Below, one piece after another: positions 30,577 through 39,459 of a stretch of 64,000 nt of DNA. The notes under the pieces are model-generated. The model ran no database searches. It saw only the letters and a list, made by a program, of their open reading frames with translations, and was not told the origin of the DNA. A program made the translations under genes and the position numbers. Position 1 is the stretch's first letter. Every line of letters starts with the position of its first letter. This stretch comes from Streptococcaceae bacterium (GTDB taxonomy: Bacteria; Bacillota; Bacilli; Lactobacillales; Streptococcaceae), in the NCBI GenBank assembly GCA_031285775.1, contig JAITVN010000066.1, positions 1-64,000 of the forward strand, read 5' to 3'.

Positions 30577-30953
30577 AGATTACTCCCATTCAGCAAAATA
30601 ACCAGCCAGCGCCGATCAGACAAATCAGGCCGAATATCAGCCACCTGCCAATATTTACCCTTGTAACGCAAGTCCTTCAACTCGACAAAGTGCTTAGTAT
30701 CAGGCACATAGCCAGTCAGCGGGTCACGAATTCGAATCGTCATCGCGTTTTGAACAGACTTCACTTTCATAATTTCAACATCTTTGGCACTTGGATTATA
30801 AACCTCAGCCCAAGTGCTGAAAAGCTCTTTCTGCTTATTGTCGCGTTCATCGATGCCCTGGCTAATACCAGATTCATAAAAGGTAACAAGCGTCCGCAGA
30901 CTGCCATTGTTCGTTTTAACTGCTGCCTGCTTTGCTTTTTGAGAACTTATCAT
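30573..30953 (-). CDS. Head-tail adaptor/closure protein
   Basis: VTFYESGISQGIDERDNKQKELFSTWAEVYNPSAKDVE...; synteny. Confidence 0.75.
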   Translation of the reverse strand: MISSQKAKQAAVKTNNGSLRTLVTFYESGISQGIDERDNKQKELFSTWAEVYNPSAKDVEIMKVKSVQNAMTIRIRDPLTGYVPDTKHFVELKDLRYKGKYWQVADIRPDLSDRRWLVILLNGSNL

Positions 30954-31273
30954 GATTCTACTCCTTCGCCTTCGTCGTTCGCTGCAGATTTATACACAAG
31001 ATGCAACTCGTAAATATCTTGCTTGTAATTCGGCAAGAATTCATCAAGCGCATCATTATAAATATATCGCGCACGGTCAAAGATAAGATCGCGAACCTCA
31101 GGGTCACTTGCGTTAGGCGAACCAACTCGGCGCAAGATTGCTGTGTATGATGATTCAAGCATATCTGTCAGCCGTTTCATCTCACTTGCGTCATCCGTCG
31201 TGATGTGCATGCGAGTTTTGAATGTGTCCAGCTGTTCTTTTGCAAACTCCTGCGCCTCAGTTAGATCCGCCAT
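30950..31273 (-). CDS. Head-tail connector (gp6-like)
   Basis: 107 aa, DLTEAQEFAKEQLDTFKTRMHITTDDASEMKRL...; synteny. Confidence 0.75.
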   Translation of the reverse strand: MADLTEAQEFAKEQLDTFKTRMHITTDDASEMKRLTDMLESSYTAILRRVGSPNASDPEVRDLIFDRARYIYNDALDEFLPNYKQDIYELHLVYKSAANDEGEGVES

Positions 31274-31479
31274 TATTTACCTTTCTTTTTAGGTGCTTTC
31301 TTTTCTGGCTGGTCCTCTGCTTCATCTGTGGAAGCAGATTTCTCAACTGCCACCACAAAATCCGCTCCCAGAACGTCCAGAATTTCAGCTTCACGTGACT
31401 TCGACTCATGAATTTCTTCGCCGACCTCACGCCAGTCGTTTTTCAAGCGGTCAAAGAATTGCTGTTTAACTTTTAACAT
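31273..31479 (-). CDS. Small hypothetical phage head-region protein
   Basis: ORF with overlapping stop/start, lysine-rich C-terminus. Confidence 0.6.
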   Translation of the reverse strand: MLKVKQQFFDRLKNDWREVGEEIHESKSREAEILDVLGADFVVAVEKSASTDEAEDQPEKKAPKKKGK

Positions 31480-31488
31480 AATTCCTCC

Positions 31489-32634
31489 TTACACCGAAGC
31501 CTTTGTCACATTGACCAAAACAGCAGTATTGTTATCGTATGGCTCGCCATAGTAGAAACCCTTACTCGTGTATAGCTGCAAATCTTCAAGAGCCAAAGTC
31601 TGGTCAAACTCCTGTAACGACATACCGCCGGTGAAAGCCCAATAACGATTTATTGCTGCGAAAATTCCTTTGCCTTGAGGCACTGCCATACACTGAACAA
31701 CCTCAACGTTGAAAGGCAAACTCTCAACCCAGGCACCGTTTGCATTCAAGTACATCCACATCGCTGAAACCGTGTAATAGTCAAATGGACTGACTAAAAG
31801 TTTGACTTTGCCCGCAATATTAACCGGAACTTTTTCAACATTCACTGCCATCTTCTGCAGAATAGGCGCGAGAATCTTAGTAGCTGCTTTAACCAGCTGT
31901 TTATCATCCGCGATGTCAGCCAGCGTAGAGAGGTCACCAGATACTTTCTTGTCAGCGTAAGTGGTAATACCATCAACCACATTCGCGTCTTTAATCAAAC
32001 CAACTGGCCTGTTTACACCATTTCCAAGAATAAGTGCCGTTTCCAGTGCCACACCAATCGCCTCAGACATCTGAAGAATGATGAAAGTCTTCAGCCAGCT
32101 GTAGCCATAATTAAGTGCGTCCTTAGGAACAACCACGAAAGCAGTGAGCTTGTTCTGGCTGAAATCAACCTCGTCAAAGCTTTGAGACAGTTGACCTTTG
32201 ATTTCATCTGTGAACTTGCCCCAGAAAGCCGTTCCGCCATTATACAAACCTTTCGACTTAATCGCCTTCATGCGAAGTCCTGCATTCTCGAACTTAATCA
32301 AGCCCAAAATAGGGTGATCATAAGTCAATTCCAAGAAAACACGCTCGATGATTTCCAGAGGAATAACTACCTCTTCTTTCGTCCCAAGACCATCTGTTGT
32401 GATTGCATTGAAGAATTTCGTCTCTTCCTGAGACATTTTCTGTTCAGCACTCTCTTTGTAAAGCTGCAGCGTCTTAAGATTCTCAGCCTTGAGCTGTTCA
32501 AGAAGCTCTTCACCCAGCACATTCATTGCGTTGGCATAAAGTTTTGCCTGATCTTTCTCATCATCTGAGTTTTGCACAGCCTTCTGGTACTTCTCAACCG
32601 CAGCTGTATAGTTTTTAAGTTTCGTAAAGTCCAT
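31489..32634 (-). CDS. Major capsid protein (HK97 fold)
   Basis: N-terminal coiled-coil delta-domain, then VEKVPVNIAGKVKLLVSPFDYYTVS..., directly after the ClpP-like protease. Confidence 0.9.
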   Translation of the reverse strand: MDFTKLKNYTAAVEKYQKAVQNSDDEKDQAKLYANAMNVLGEELLEQLKAENLKTLQLYKESAEQKMSQEETKFFNAITTDGLGTKEEVVIPLEIIERVFLELTYDHPILGLIKFENAGLRMKAIKSKGLYNGGTAFWGKFTDEIKGQLSQSFDEVDFSQNKLTAFVVVPKDALNYGYSWLKTFIILQMSEAIGVALETALILGNGVNRPVGLIKDANVVDGITTYADKKVSGDLSTLADIADDKQLVKAATKILAPILQKMAVNVEKVPVNIAGKVKLLVSPFDYYTVSAMWMYLNANGAWVESLPFNVEVVQCMAVPQGKGIFAAINRYWAFTGGMSLQEFDQTLALEDLQLYTSKGFYYGEPYDNNTAVLVNVTKASV

Positions 32635-33476
32635 TAGACAATACCTCCAAATTTATATTTATTTAGTTTTTTGGGCTCAATCGAACCAGAAATAGGTTTA
32701 CTGATTTTTGCTTGTTCAGCTTCCTGCGAATCTTCCTGCTCAATCAACTTGTCTAGCCGATTGGTAATCTCGGCCAATTGATCACTGTCAATCTTCACAG
32801 TTTTATCTTCATCAGAGTCATTTGAAGAGTCATTTGAAGAGTCATTTGACACTCCATTTTTCATAAAACTATTCCGAAATTCAGCAATCTTCTGGCTTGA
32901 AAATACAGGTGTTGCGGATGCAGCTAACTGCAAAGGCGATGTTTCAGTTTCCTCTTCAAACAGCTTTTCATTTGCTAAGCCTGCAGCAAGTGCTTGATCA
33001 GCTGTATACCAGGTCTCATTATCCATTGCCGTTTGAGCCTCATCAGCTGTACAGTTCATTCGTTTTGCGTACATCTGAGCAATACTCGCGGACATATCCT
33101 TGATAATCTTAGCTTCATGTTCAAATTTCAGATAATCGCCTTGGCTATATGACCAAACATTGTGAATCATGATTGAAGATGTCGGTGAAACAGAAATCTT
33201 TTCGGCTGCCAGCATTATCACGCTAGCAATTGAAGCGCAAAGCCCAGTAACCTCAGCCGTGATTTTTCCTGAATAATTCATCAGCTCCGTGTAAATTTCA
33301 CTTCCGGCAAAGACTGAACCGCCACCTGAATTGATAGAAAGTTTAATGTCTTCTCCGTTAGCTTCTTTCAAAAATTCACTTACTGTTTTTGGATTTACAC
33401 TATCAATCCCGAACCAGTCATAGAACCAAGCGTCAGAATTATCAACCACAGTTCCATTAATTTTGAGAATTTTCAT
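32634..33476 (-). CDS. Head maturation (ClpP-like) protease
   Basis: LSINSGGGSVFAGSEIYTELMNYSGKITAEVTGLCASIASVIMLAAEKISVSPTSSIMIHNVWS. Confidence 0.93.
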   Translation of the reverse strand: MKILKINGTVVDNSDAWFYDWFGIDSVNPKTVSEFLKEANGEDIKLSINSGGGSVFAGSEIYTELMNYSGKITAEVTGLCASIASVIMLAAEKISVSPTSSIMIHNVWSYSQGDYLKFEHEAKIIKDMSASIAQMYAKRMNCTADEAQTAMDNETWYTADQALAAGLANEKLFEEETETSPLQLAASATPVFSSQKIAEFRNSFMKNGVSNDSSNDSSNDSDEDKTVKIDSDQLAEITNRLDKLIEQEDSQEAEQAKISKPISGSIEPKKLNKYKFGGIV

Positions 33477-34647
33477 CTACAGAATTCTCTCCTTTCTGAT
33501 AATTTTTTGTCATGATGACCTGGTCACCATCTTCTCGTTGTGGCAATCCAAGTTCATCAAGCACTTGATTCACAGTAACCACACCACTTGCAGCAAGTTT
33601 ATCAATCTTGTCAGCCAGCGCCAGAATATCCACAGATTTATAACCTCGAACACTCAGAGATTTACCCACTTTATAGCCCGAATACCCAAGCAGCAAATCT
33701 TCAAAAGCCTCTGAAACCTTCTTTCCGAAAGGTTCCATGACCACCTCAACAAACAAGTCAAAGTTTTTATCATTATCCGCCTTATCGCCGTGCATCAGTG
33801 AATTAGGAATTCCGAGAATGTCCGCCACATCATCAATATACTGTGCCTTTAGCGCCTGTAAATCTCCGATTTGACTACCTAAAGCCGCGCCTTTTGTCGA
33901 AGAAACTTCGTGATAAACTTCACGACCTTTACTTGTCGGAATAATCGCAACAGGTGCGCTTTCCAACTTTTTCAAAACACTCCCAAAAAAACTCTTCTGC
34001 TTATTTTCAGACTCATCCGCCTCAATCTTGTTGCCTTCTGGAAGTTCCAAAGTTCCACGAATCTGACCAACACGCAGCTGATTCGCAATCAACGAACCAA
34101 AGAGCTTCCCGTAGTCTTCCCAAATTGAGTTGACAAAGCCCTCAAGTCCAGAATTCTCACTGCAAATATAAAAGCAGTTGACTCCCGGCTGGAAAACAGC
34201 ACCCATCAGCGCTTGGCTTTCAGCTGGTGCACGTGCCATCACACCATTAGTGAAATCAACCACTACACCAGAGTAAGAATTTCCAAGAAGCGAATAGTCA
34301 GTTACAAAACTAGAAGCTACATAGAAATTATTCTTATACATGACAACAAGCAAATCGCCGTAATTTATAAAGCGCTTTGCCATCTGCGATTTTAATTCCG
34401 CAGCCGTCTGATTCGGATTAGGCTTCATATTGAGCTTATAGTAGAAATCATCGCGAACCCTGGTCGAATCCTGCTTCACAACAAATTCAGATTTAGAAAA
34501 TACTCGCGCAATATAATTCGCACAAGTCTCAAGCGCCAGATTCTTCAAAGTCAAATTTCTGTTTTGCTCAAAAATCGCAGTATCCCAAACATTCTCATAC
34601 ACACCAGAATCCAGACGCCGCGTGAACAAATCATTCCAAAAGCCCAT
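33457..34647 (-). CDS. Portal protein
   Basis: KLNMKPNPNQTAAELKSQMAKRFINYGDLLVVMY..., IDDVADILGIPNSLMHGDKAD; HK97-type portal. Confidence 0.92.
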   Translation of the reverse strand: MGFWNDLFTRRLDSGVYENVWDTAIFEQNRNLTLKNLALETCANYIARVFSKSEFVVKQDSTRVRDDFYYKLNMKPNPNQTAAELKSQMAKRFINYGDLLVVMYKNNFYVASSFVTDYSLLGNSYSGVVVDFTNGVMARAPAESQALMGAVFQPGVNCFYICSENSGLEGFVNSIWEDYGKLFGSLIANQLRVGQIRGTLELPEGNKIEADESENKQKSFFGSVLKKLESAPVAIIPTSKGREVYHEVSSTKGAALGSQIGDLQALKAQYIDDVADILGIPNSLMHGDKADNDKNFDLFVEVVMEPFGKKVSEAFEDLLLGYSGYKVGKSLSVRGYKSVDILALADKIDKLAASGVVTVNQVLDELGLPQREDGDQVIMTKNYQKGENSVDENSQN

Positions 34648-34689
34648 TCATTTTGCCTTTCTTACTGATTTGTTTCAGTGTATACCAAA

Positions 34690-34712
34690 AAAAGCCCAAA
34701 AATCGGGCTTTT
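34690..34712. terminator. Bidirectional terminator hairpin
   Basis: AAAAGCCC-aaaaatc-GGGCTTTT; minus strand followed by TTT. Confidence 0.75.
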
Positions 34713-34723
34713 GTTGCAAAAAC

Positions 34724-34758
34724 TTGACAAGATATAGCGAATCTGCTATAATTTGTAT
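34724..34758 (+). promoter_or_regulatory. higBA promoter with overlapping operator-like inverted repeat
   Basis: TTGACA (34724-34729)-N17-TATAAT (34747-34752); TATAGC-gaatct-GCTATA at 34733-34750; ATG at 34759. Confidence 0.85.
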
Positions 34759-35118
34759 ATGAAAAATCCTATATTTGATTATGTAAGACGACCCGACGGC
34801 TCAAGCGAGTTTGAGGATTTTCTGTCAAGTATTCCGATCAGCGATGCTCAGAAATTGCTTGCTGTCATCACAAAAACAGAAGAACATGGTCTACTAGTAG
34901 CCCAGCGCATAAAGTGGGTCAAGAAACTAGAAAATAATCTGTATGAATTGCGTTCTGAAGTCAGCGGAAACATTCAAAGAGCGCTATACTTCCAAGAGAT
35001 TGATAACAAGTATCTAATTACCCACGGATTTACAAAAAAATCGGACAAAACACCAGAACGTGAAAAACAGCACGCCCGAAATATTAGGGATAAATATAAT
35101 AAAGGAGAACTTAAATGA
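34759..35118 (+). CDS. higB: HigB/Gp49-like type II toxin (RelE superfamily)
   Basis: LLVAQRIKWVKKLENNLYELRSEVSGNIQRALYFQEIDNKYLITHGFTKKSDKTPEREKQHARNIRDKY. ORF-track start is a TTG; ATG at 34759 preferred. Confidence 0.88.
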   Translation: MKNPIFDYVRRPDGSSEFEDFLSSIPISDAQKLLAVITKTEEHGLLVAQRIKWVKKLENNLYELRSEVSGNIQRALYFQEIDNKYLITHGFTKKSDKTPEREKQHARNIRDKYNKGELK

Positions 35119-35402
35119 CTCAGACACCTATTAGAGAACTCATAAAAAAATACGATCAAGAGAAACCAGGCTTTAAAGCTGGTGTTGAGTTAGAAGAACA
35201 AAAACTGGAAGCCGCTCTTGCTGTCATGGAACTTAGACAGTCTAAAGGCTTGACTCAACAAGAACTTGCTAGATTATCCGGAAAGCCACAATCAACTATC
35301 GCCAGAATTGAAAACGGTAATATGAATGTGTCATTCAAAGTCATGAACGAGATAGCAACCGCCGTCGGGAAGAAAGTCAAAATTGAATTTGTGGAAGCCT
35401 GA
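35115..35402 (+). CDS. higA: HigA-like XRE antitoxin
   Basis: RQSKGLTQQELARLSGKPQSTIARIENGNMNVSFKVMNEIATAVGKKVKIEF; 4-nt overlap with toxin, RBS AAAGGAG. Confidence 0.9.
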   Translation: MTQTPIRELIKKYDQEKPGFKAGVELEEQKLEAALAVMELRQSKGLTQQELARLSGKPQSTIARIENGNMNVSFKVMNEIATAVGKKVKIEFVEA

Positions 35403-35460
35403 AATTCTATATGCTCGTGAATTACATCCAAAGATTTTGACTGTTTTATCAATATATCGA

Positions 35461-35487
35461 AAAAGCTCAGCAAATGTTGAGCTTTTT
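35461..35487. terminator. Bidirectional terminator after higBA
   Basis: AAAAGCTCA-gcaaatgt-TGAGCTTTTT. Confidence 0.8.
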
Positions 35488-35506
35488 GGGTTCTTCTTAA
35501 ATTAGA

Positions 35507-36076
35507 CTACCGTGTATAGAACACAACATTTACAGCTGGTACAGTAATTTTTCCTCCCATCGTTGAATCATAACTATAAAGACCGTATACTGTCCCATAT
35601 ATGGTTACCAGATCATCTTCTAATAATCTATTTGTGCTCCAATAAGATGAATCTACTTCAACGTAATAAATATCTTCATAGCCATCTTCACTTGTAGATA
35701 CCCTTAACGCTGCTCCTCCGTCATCTAGATCCATAACTTGAATTACACTCCCAGAAAATTGAATCTTTTCTCCAGCGTGATTGTCTGCGTTTCTAGCCAT
35801 TTCATCATATGGGACTGTAGGATATGTAGCTGGATTTGTTTTATCTGCTTCTTCCTGCGCTGCTGCAGCACTGGCAGCAGCTTCTGCAGCAGCTTCTGCC
35901 TTTGATTCTTCCGCCGCTTTTGACTCTTTAGCTGCCTTTGATTCAGAACTAGCCTTGATTTCTGACGAAGTTAAGGCTTTTTTACTAGAGCTTGAAGAGC
36001 TTTTGTTTGTGGACGAACAAGCAGAAAGACTGAATAAAACAAGAAATGCGATTACCAAAGATACGATTTTTTTCAT
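35507..36076 (-). CDS. Lipoprotein with Ala/Glu/Ser-rich linker and C-terminal OB-fold-like domain (prophage moron)
   Basis: MKKIVSLVIAFLVLFSLSACSS lipobox; IQFSGSVIQVMDLDDGGAALRVSTSEDGYEDIYYVEV...DLVTIYGTVYGLYSY. TGGAAA-N17-TATAAT promoter (-10 at 36103-36108) and GGGAGG RBS upstream. Confidence 0.75.
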   Translation of the reverse strand: MKKIVSLVIAFLVLFSLSACSSTNKSSSSSSKKALTSSEIKASSESKAAKESKAAEESKAEAAAEAAASAAAAQEEADKTNPATYPTVPYDEMARNADNHAGEKIQFSGSVIQVMDLDDGGAALRVSTSEDGYEDIYYVEVDSSYWSTNRLLEDDLVTIYGTVYGLYSYDSTMGGKITVPAVNVVFYTR

Positions 36077-36138
36077 AAATTCCTCCCTAGAAATTATGAA
36101 CAATTATACCAAAAGTTGCAAACGTTTTCCACTCTCAA

Positions 36139-37869
36139 CTAATACCAGTCACTCAAACTCTCATAAAAGTCAGATAAATCTACGGTGTCTAACAAATCCG
36201 CCTGATACATCGCGTATTCAAAAGCCTTAAAGCCGTCCGTCTTCCGCCGAACTTCTTCTTTTTTGACATACTCAACATTACCGTCCGACTTCAAGCGACG
36301 CAGCACATTTTGAGTGTACCAGCGCATCATGTCATTATCGCCGAAAATCACGCGCTCATTTGCAAAAGCGTCTTCAATTCTAGGCGCCAACAAGCTGTCA
36401 ATGGCTCGCGGATTCCGAATCACTTCAACACGATAACCAGCAGGATAAGTAAACTTCCCATTCCAAGAAACCTCAAATCCTGCCTTCTCAAACAGCGGTT
36501 TTAGCAATTCCATGCGAAAATTATCTCCGCAAATCGTCTGGAACTCAACACCTTCTTCATCACGCATTCTCACGAACCAGTCCACCACATGCTGAGGATT
36601 AATACTTGGCTCATCTAAAACCGTCAAATGCCCTTGCTGTTCCCACTTCTTAATCGGCGCAAACTGGCGCTTCCCGTTAATCGAATTCTTAGGCTTAGAA
36701 TAACCATAGTAAGAATCCACGAAAGCCTTCCGCACAAAGCTATGGCACAAGAAAGCATACTTTCCGTCAACCTTTGCCAACGCACCACAGCCAGCGAAGT
36801 CACGAATATTTGCATAGTCAAAACCACCAACCGCCACAATATCATGAAAGTTAGGCAATTCTTGCTTAGTTGCAAGCAGTTCTTCATATGTTGCCACACT
36901 CCTTTCAGTGTTCGTCACAGGCAAGTTCATGCGCTTGGTCAGAAAATCCTCACGGCCGCTTGGATTACTTTCAAGATTATTGTACTGCTTAATGACTTTA
37001 CGATAAAGCCGGCTCGCATAAGGACTGCGCGGCTCACTGAACATCGGATTCGCCTTTTCCCAATTCTTAGGATCATCGACCTCAGTCTCGCTATCCAACT
37101 TACAAACGAATGGGAACAAATCATCAAACGCAGCTTCGCCAGATAAAACTTTCTTGGCCAATTCTTTCATCATGTCAACGAAGCCATCACGCACATAGCC
37201 GTCCGTGCCTATGTAAAACTCACGCGGATAAGCAACCTTACCAAGCCCATTGATGTAAACATCTACCTGCTTCTGACTTTCAAACTCATGAATCTCATCA
37301 AAAATAACTGCACCATCACGCAGCCCATCTTTAGTCTTTCCATTGCTTGTCTTATATCTAAGAACAGAGCGCGTCTGATAATTCTTTATCTCGGTTTTCG
37401 TTGTATAGAAAAGATTTTGAAGCTTATCATTTACCTCTACCGCATCATGAATTTCATCAAAACTCGTCTTTGCCTGCTCCTCACTATTTGCGACCAGCGA
37501 AATGTGATACTTTGGAATTCCGTGCATCGGAGTAAGCAAGTAACTTGCTATTCCAGAGATCAACCCATTTTTACCACCACCGCGGCCCAACATCAGCAAG
37601 AATTTTTCATAGACATAAGAATCCTCATTTTTCCACTTCAAAAATACAAAACTGATGAAGAACTTTTGAAAATCCTCAAGTTTAAAGAACCATTTTTCAA
37701 CAAAACTCACACAATTATTGATTTGCTTTTCATCGAAAAAGACCTCACCATTATCTAGGCGAGGCACAATCTCACGGCTGATATATTCAACAAGGCTAAC
37801 TCGCTCACGGTTGAACTTAATTCTACCGGCGTGATAACCGTCAATATAATCTTGAATATAGTCAATCAT
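36139..37869 (-). CDS. Terminase large subunit
   Basis: LLMLGRGGGKNGLISGIASYLL Walker A, VIFDEIHEF Walker B. Confidence 0.94.
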   Translation of the reverse strand: MIDYIQDYIDGYHAGRIKFNRERVSLVEYISREIVPRLDNGEVFFDEKQINNCVSFVEKWFFKLEDFQKFFISFVFLKWKNEDSYVYEKFLLMLGRGGGKNGLISGIASYLLTPMHGIPKYHISLVANSEEQAKTSFDEIHDAVEVNDKLQNLFYTTKTEIKNYQTRSVLRYKTSNGKTKDGLRDGAVIFDEIHEFESQKQVDVYINGLGKVAYPREFYIGTDGYVRDGFVDMMKELAKKVLSGEAAFDDLFPFVCKLDSETEVDDPKNWEKANPMFSEPRSPYASRLYRKVIKQYNNLESNPSGREDFLTKRMNLPVTNTERSVATYEELLATKQELPNFHDIVAVGGFDYANIRDFAGCGALAKVDGKYAFLCHSFVRKAFVDSYYGYSKPKNSINGKRQFAPIKKWEQQGHLTVLDEPSINPQHVVDWFVRMRDEEGVEFQTICGDNFRMELLKPLFEKAGFEVSWNGKFTYPAGYRVEVIRNPRAIDSLLAPRIEDAFANERVIFGDNDMMRWYTQNVLRRLKSDGNVEYVKKEEVRRKTDGFKAFEYAMYQADLLDTVDLSDFYESLSDWY

Positions 37870-38174
37870 AGAAATTCACTTTCATCAATCTCATGCGCAC
37901 TCGTTTTTGCTTTTCGTTTTTCGTCAAAGAAAACTTTTAGATTATTCAACTCTTTTGAAACTCGGGTCAACTCAGCAATGGCCGGATTAGTTTTCAAATA
38001 CGTATTTCCATTATTGACAACCGTCAAAGTCGTGCCGTTCTTGCGAATATCAGCACCCAGCTGTTTTGAAGTTGTCGCAAGTTGCACATAGCGGTCCACA
38101 ATCTCAACATCAGATGCAGAGCGCTCATTGACAAGCTCTATCAGCTCTTTTCTTAAACTTTTTCGCCCTGCCAC
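37866..38174 (-). CDS. Terminase small subunit (P27-type), GTG start
   Basis: AAGGGGGCC RBS before GTG at 38174: MAGRKSLRKELIELVNERSASDVEIVDRYVQLATTSKQLGADIRKNGTTLTV... Confidence 0.85.
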   Translation of the reverse strand: MAGRKSLRKELIELVNERSASDVEIVDRYVQLATTSKQLGADIRKNGTTLTVVNNGNTYLKTNPAIAELTRVSKELNNLKVFFDEKRKAKTSAHEIDESEFL

Positions 38175-38312
38175 CGAGGCCCCCTTTCTTATTATTCGTG
38201 TATTTTTGGTTAAATAACCCCAACCGGTCTGGAGCACCCGCGAAAAATGGGCGTTTTTATTTGGGCGGGGGTATCTTATTTCTGAAAACACGAACATTTA
38301 AGCCTTTTTTAA

Positions 38313-38612
38313 TCAGAATGTAAATATTTCATCGTCAAACTTATTCGCTCTGCTTCTATTGTGCCGCTTGTTGTGACACTCGTGGCAGAGCGTGCGAAGG
38401 TTCGTGATGTCCAACGCTAATGATGGATAGTGCTCAAGCTCTTTGATATGATCCACCTCTAGTGTTGCCCTGCTTGATGTGGTAACGCGTCCTTCTTCTC
38501 TGCACCAGACACACTCATAATGATCACGTGCCATCGCTCTTGCTTTGACATGAAGCCAAGCTGCTGAGTTGTAGAAAGTCTTGCGTGCTTCTCGTGTTGT
38601 AACATCTAACAT
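38313..38612 (-). CDS. HNH endonuclease
   Basis: YECVWCREEGRVTTSSRATLEVDHIKELEHYPSLALDITNLRTLCHECHNKRH. Confidence 0.92.
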   Translation of the reverse strand: MLDVTTREARKTFYNSAAWLHVKARAMARDHYECVWCREEGRVTTSSRATLEVDHIKELEHYPSLALDITNLRTLCHECHNKRHNRSRANKFDDEIFTF

Positions 38613-38649
38613 GACTCAATAATAGATGAAAATAACCCGAAAAATCGGG

Positions 38650-38973
38650 CTACTTATCTTTGAATAGTTTTATCAGAGCGCCATTGTTCCAGGCTTGTGC
38701 AAACTCCTTTGACGCTTGATTAAGTTTTCTGCGAATCACTGATTCCTCGTAGTGGAATGTCAAAGAGCATTTGATGATTCCATTTCCCTCAATGTAGTAG
38801 GACTTGAACAGTCGCTGGCTAGTCTCATCGGTTATCTGCTCCAGTGCCTTGGCAACCTTATCACTGTTCCGCAGCTGCTTGTCCTGCCTGAGAATTATCT
38901 TCAACGTTTGACGAATCAGCCGCCATTCCTCTGTCGTTAGTTCATTTGTGTAAATTATTTTTCTTACCTCCAT
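38650..38973 (-). CDS. ArpU/RinA-like late transcriptional regulator (tentative)
   Basis: Position upstream of HNH-terminase; helical C-terminus with sigma-region-4-like FHYEESVIRRKLNQASKEFAQAW. Confidence 0.5.
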   Translation of the reverse strand: MEVRKIIYTNELTTEEWRLIRQTLKIILRQDKQLRNSDKVAKALEQITDETSQRLFKSYYIEGNGIIKCSLTFHYEESVIRRKLNQASKEFAQAWNNGALIKLFKDK

Positions 38974-39052
38974 ATTCAACAAATGTTGCCACTGCTGCAC
39001 CAGCAATGAAACCCACAAGAGCGATTATCGCGCCGACTAATGCGTATACCAT
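38942..39052 (-). CDS. 36-aa single-TM small protein
   Basis: Own translation: MVYALVGAIIALVGFIAGAAVATFVEYGGKKNNLHK; below the ORF-track length cutoff. Confidence 0.5.
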   Translation of the reverse strand: MVYALVGAIIALVGFIAGAAVATFVEYGGKKNNLHK

Positions 39053-39450
39053 TCTGCCACCTCCAGCTCTATCCTCGGATTTAAGCTGTACAGTTTGACG
39101 GCATGAATCGCAACGATTTGATTATCATCAGCCCATGCTTCGCCATTCAGTGCATCAAGTACAGATTTGATGTAATTGTCAGTATCAGGTTTCACTACAA
39201 CTGGAATGCTTTCTGCTTGTAAACTTTCCTGATTTTTCTTAGCTTTTGCGATTCTGTCTGGAGGCTTGACATAGAATCTGATTGTGACAGCCAAAGGGAT
39301 GCCAGCGTCATATGTTTTGTATGACCGCATCTGCCAGAGACTTAAGAATTCTTGCTTCCATTTCGTGTATGTGCTAGGCATATAAGTGCCGTGTCGACTA
39401 AACCTAGGCCTTGGTGATGCCATCGGTTCAATGTCAATAGTCTGCATCAT
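39037..39450 (-). CDS. RusA-family Holliday junction resolvase
   Basis: ASPRPRFSRHGTYMPSTYTKWKQEF...VVVKPDTDNYIKSVLDALNGEAWADDNQIVAIHAVK. Confidence 0.92.
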   Translation of the reverse strand: MMQTIDIEPMASPRPRFSRHGTYMPSTYTKWKQEFLSLWQMRSYKTYDAGIPLAVTIRFYVKPPDRIAKAKKNQESLQAESIPVVVKPDTDNYIKSVLDALNGEAWADDNQIVAIHAVKLYSLNPRIELEVAEWYTH

Positions 39451-39459
39451 AGAATTACC

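Noticed and set aside
36628-37758. Plus-strand ORFs of 172 and 156 aa opposite terminase large subunit
   Set aside because: Antisense to a strongly supported terminase gene with no independent evidence.
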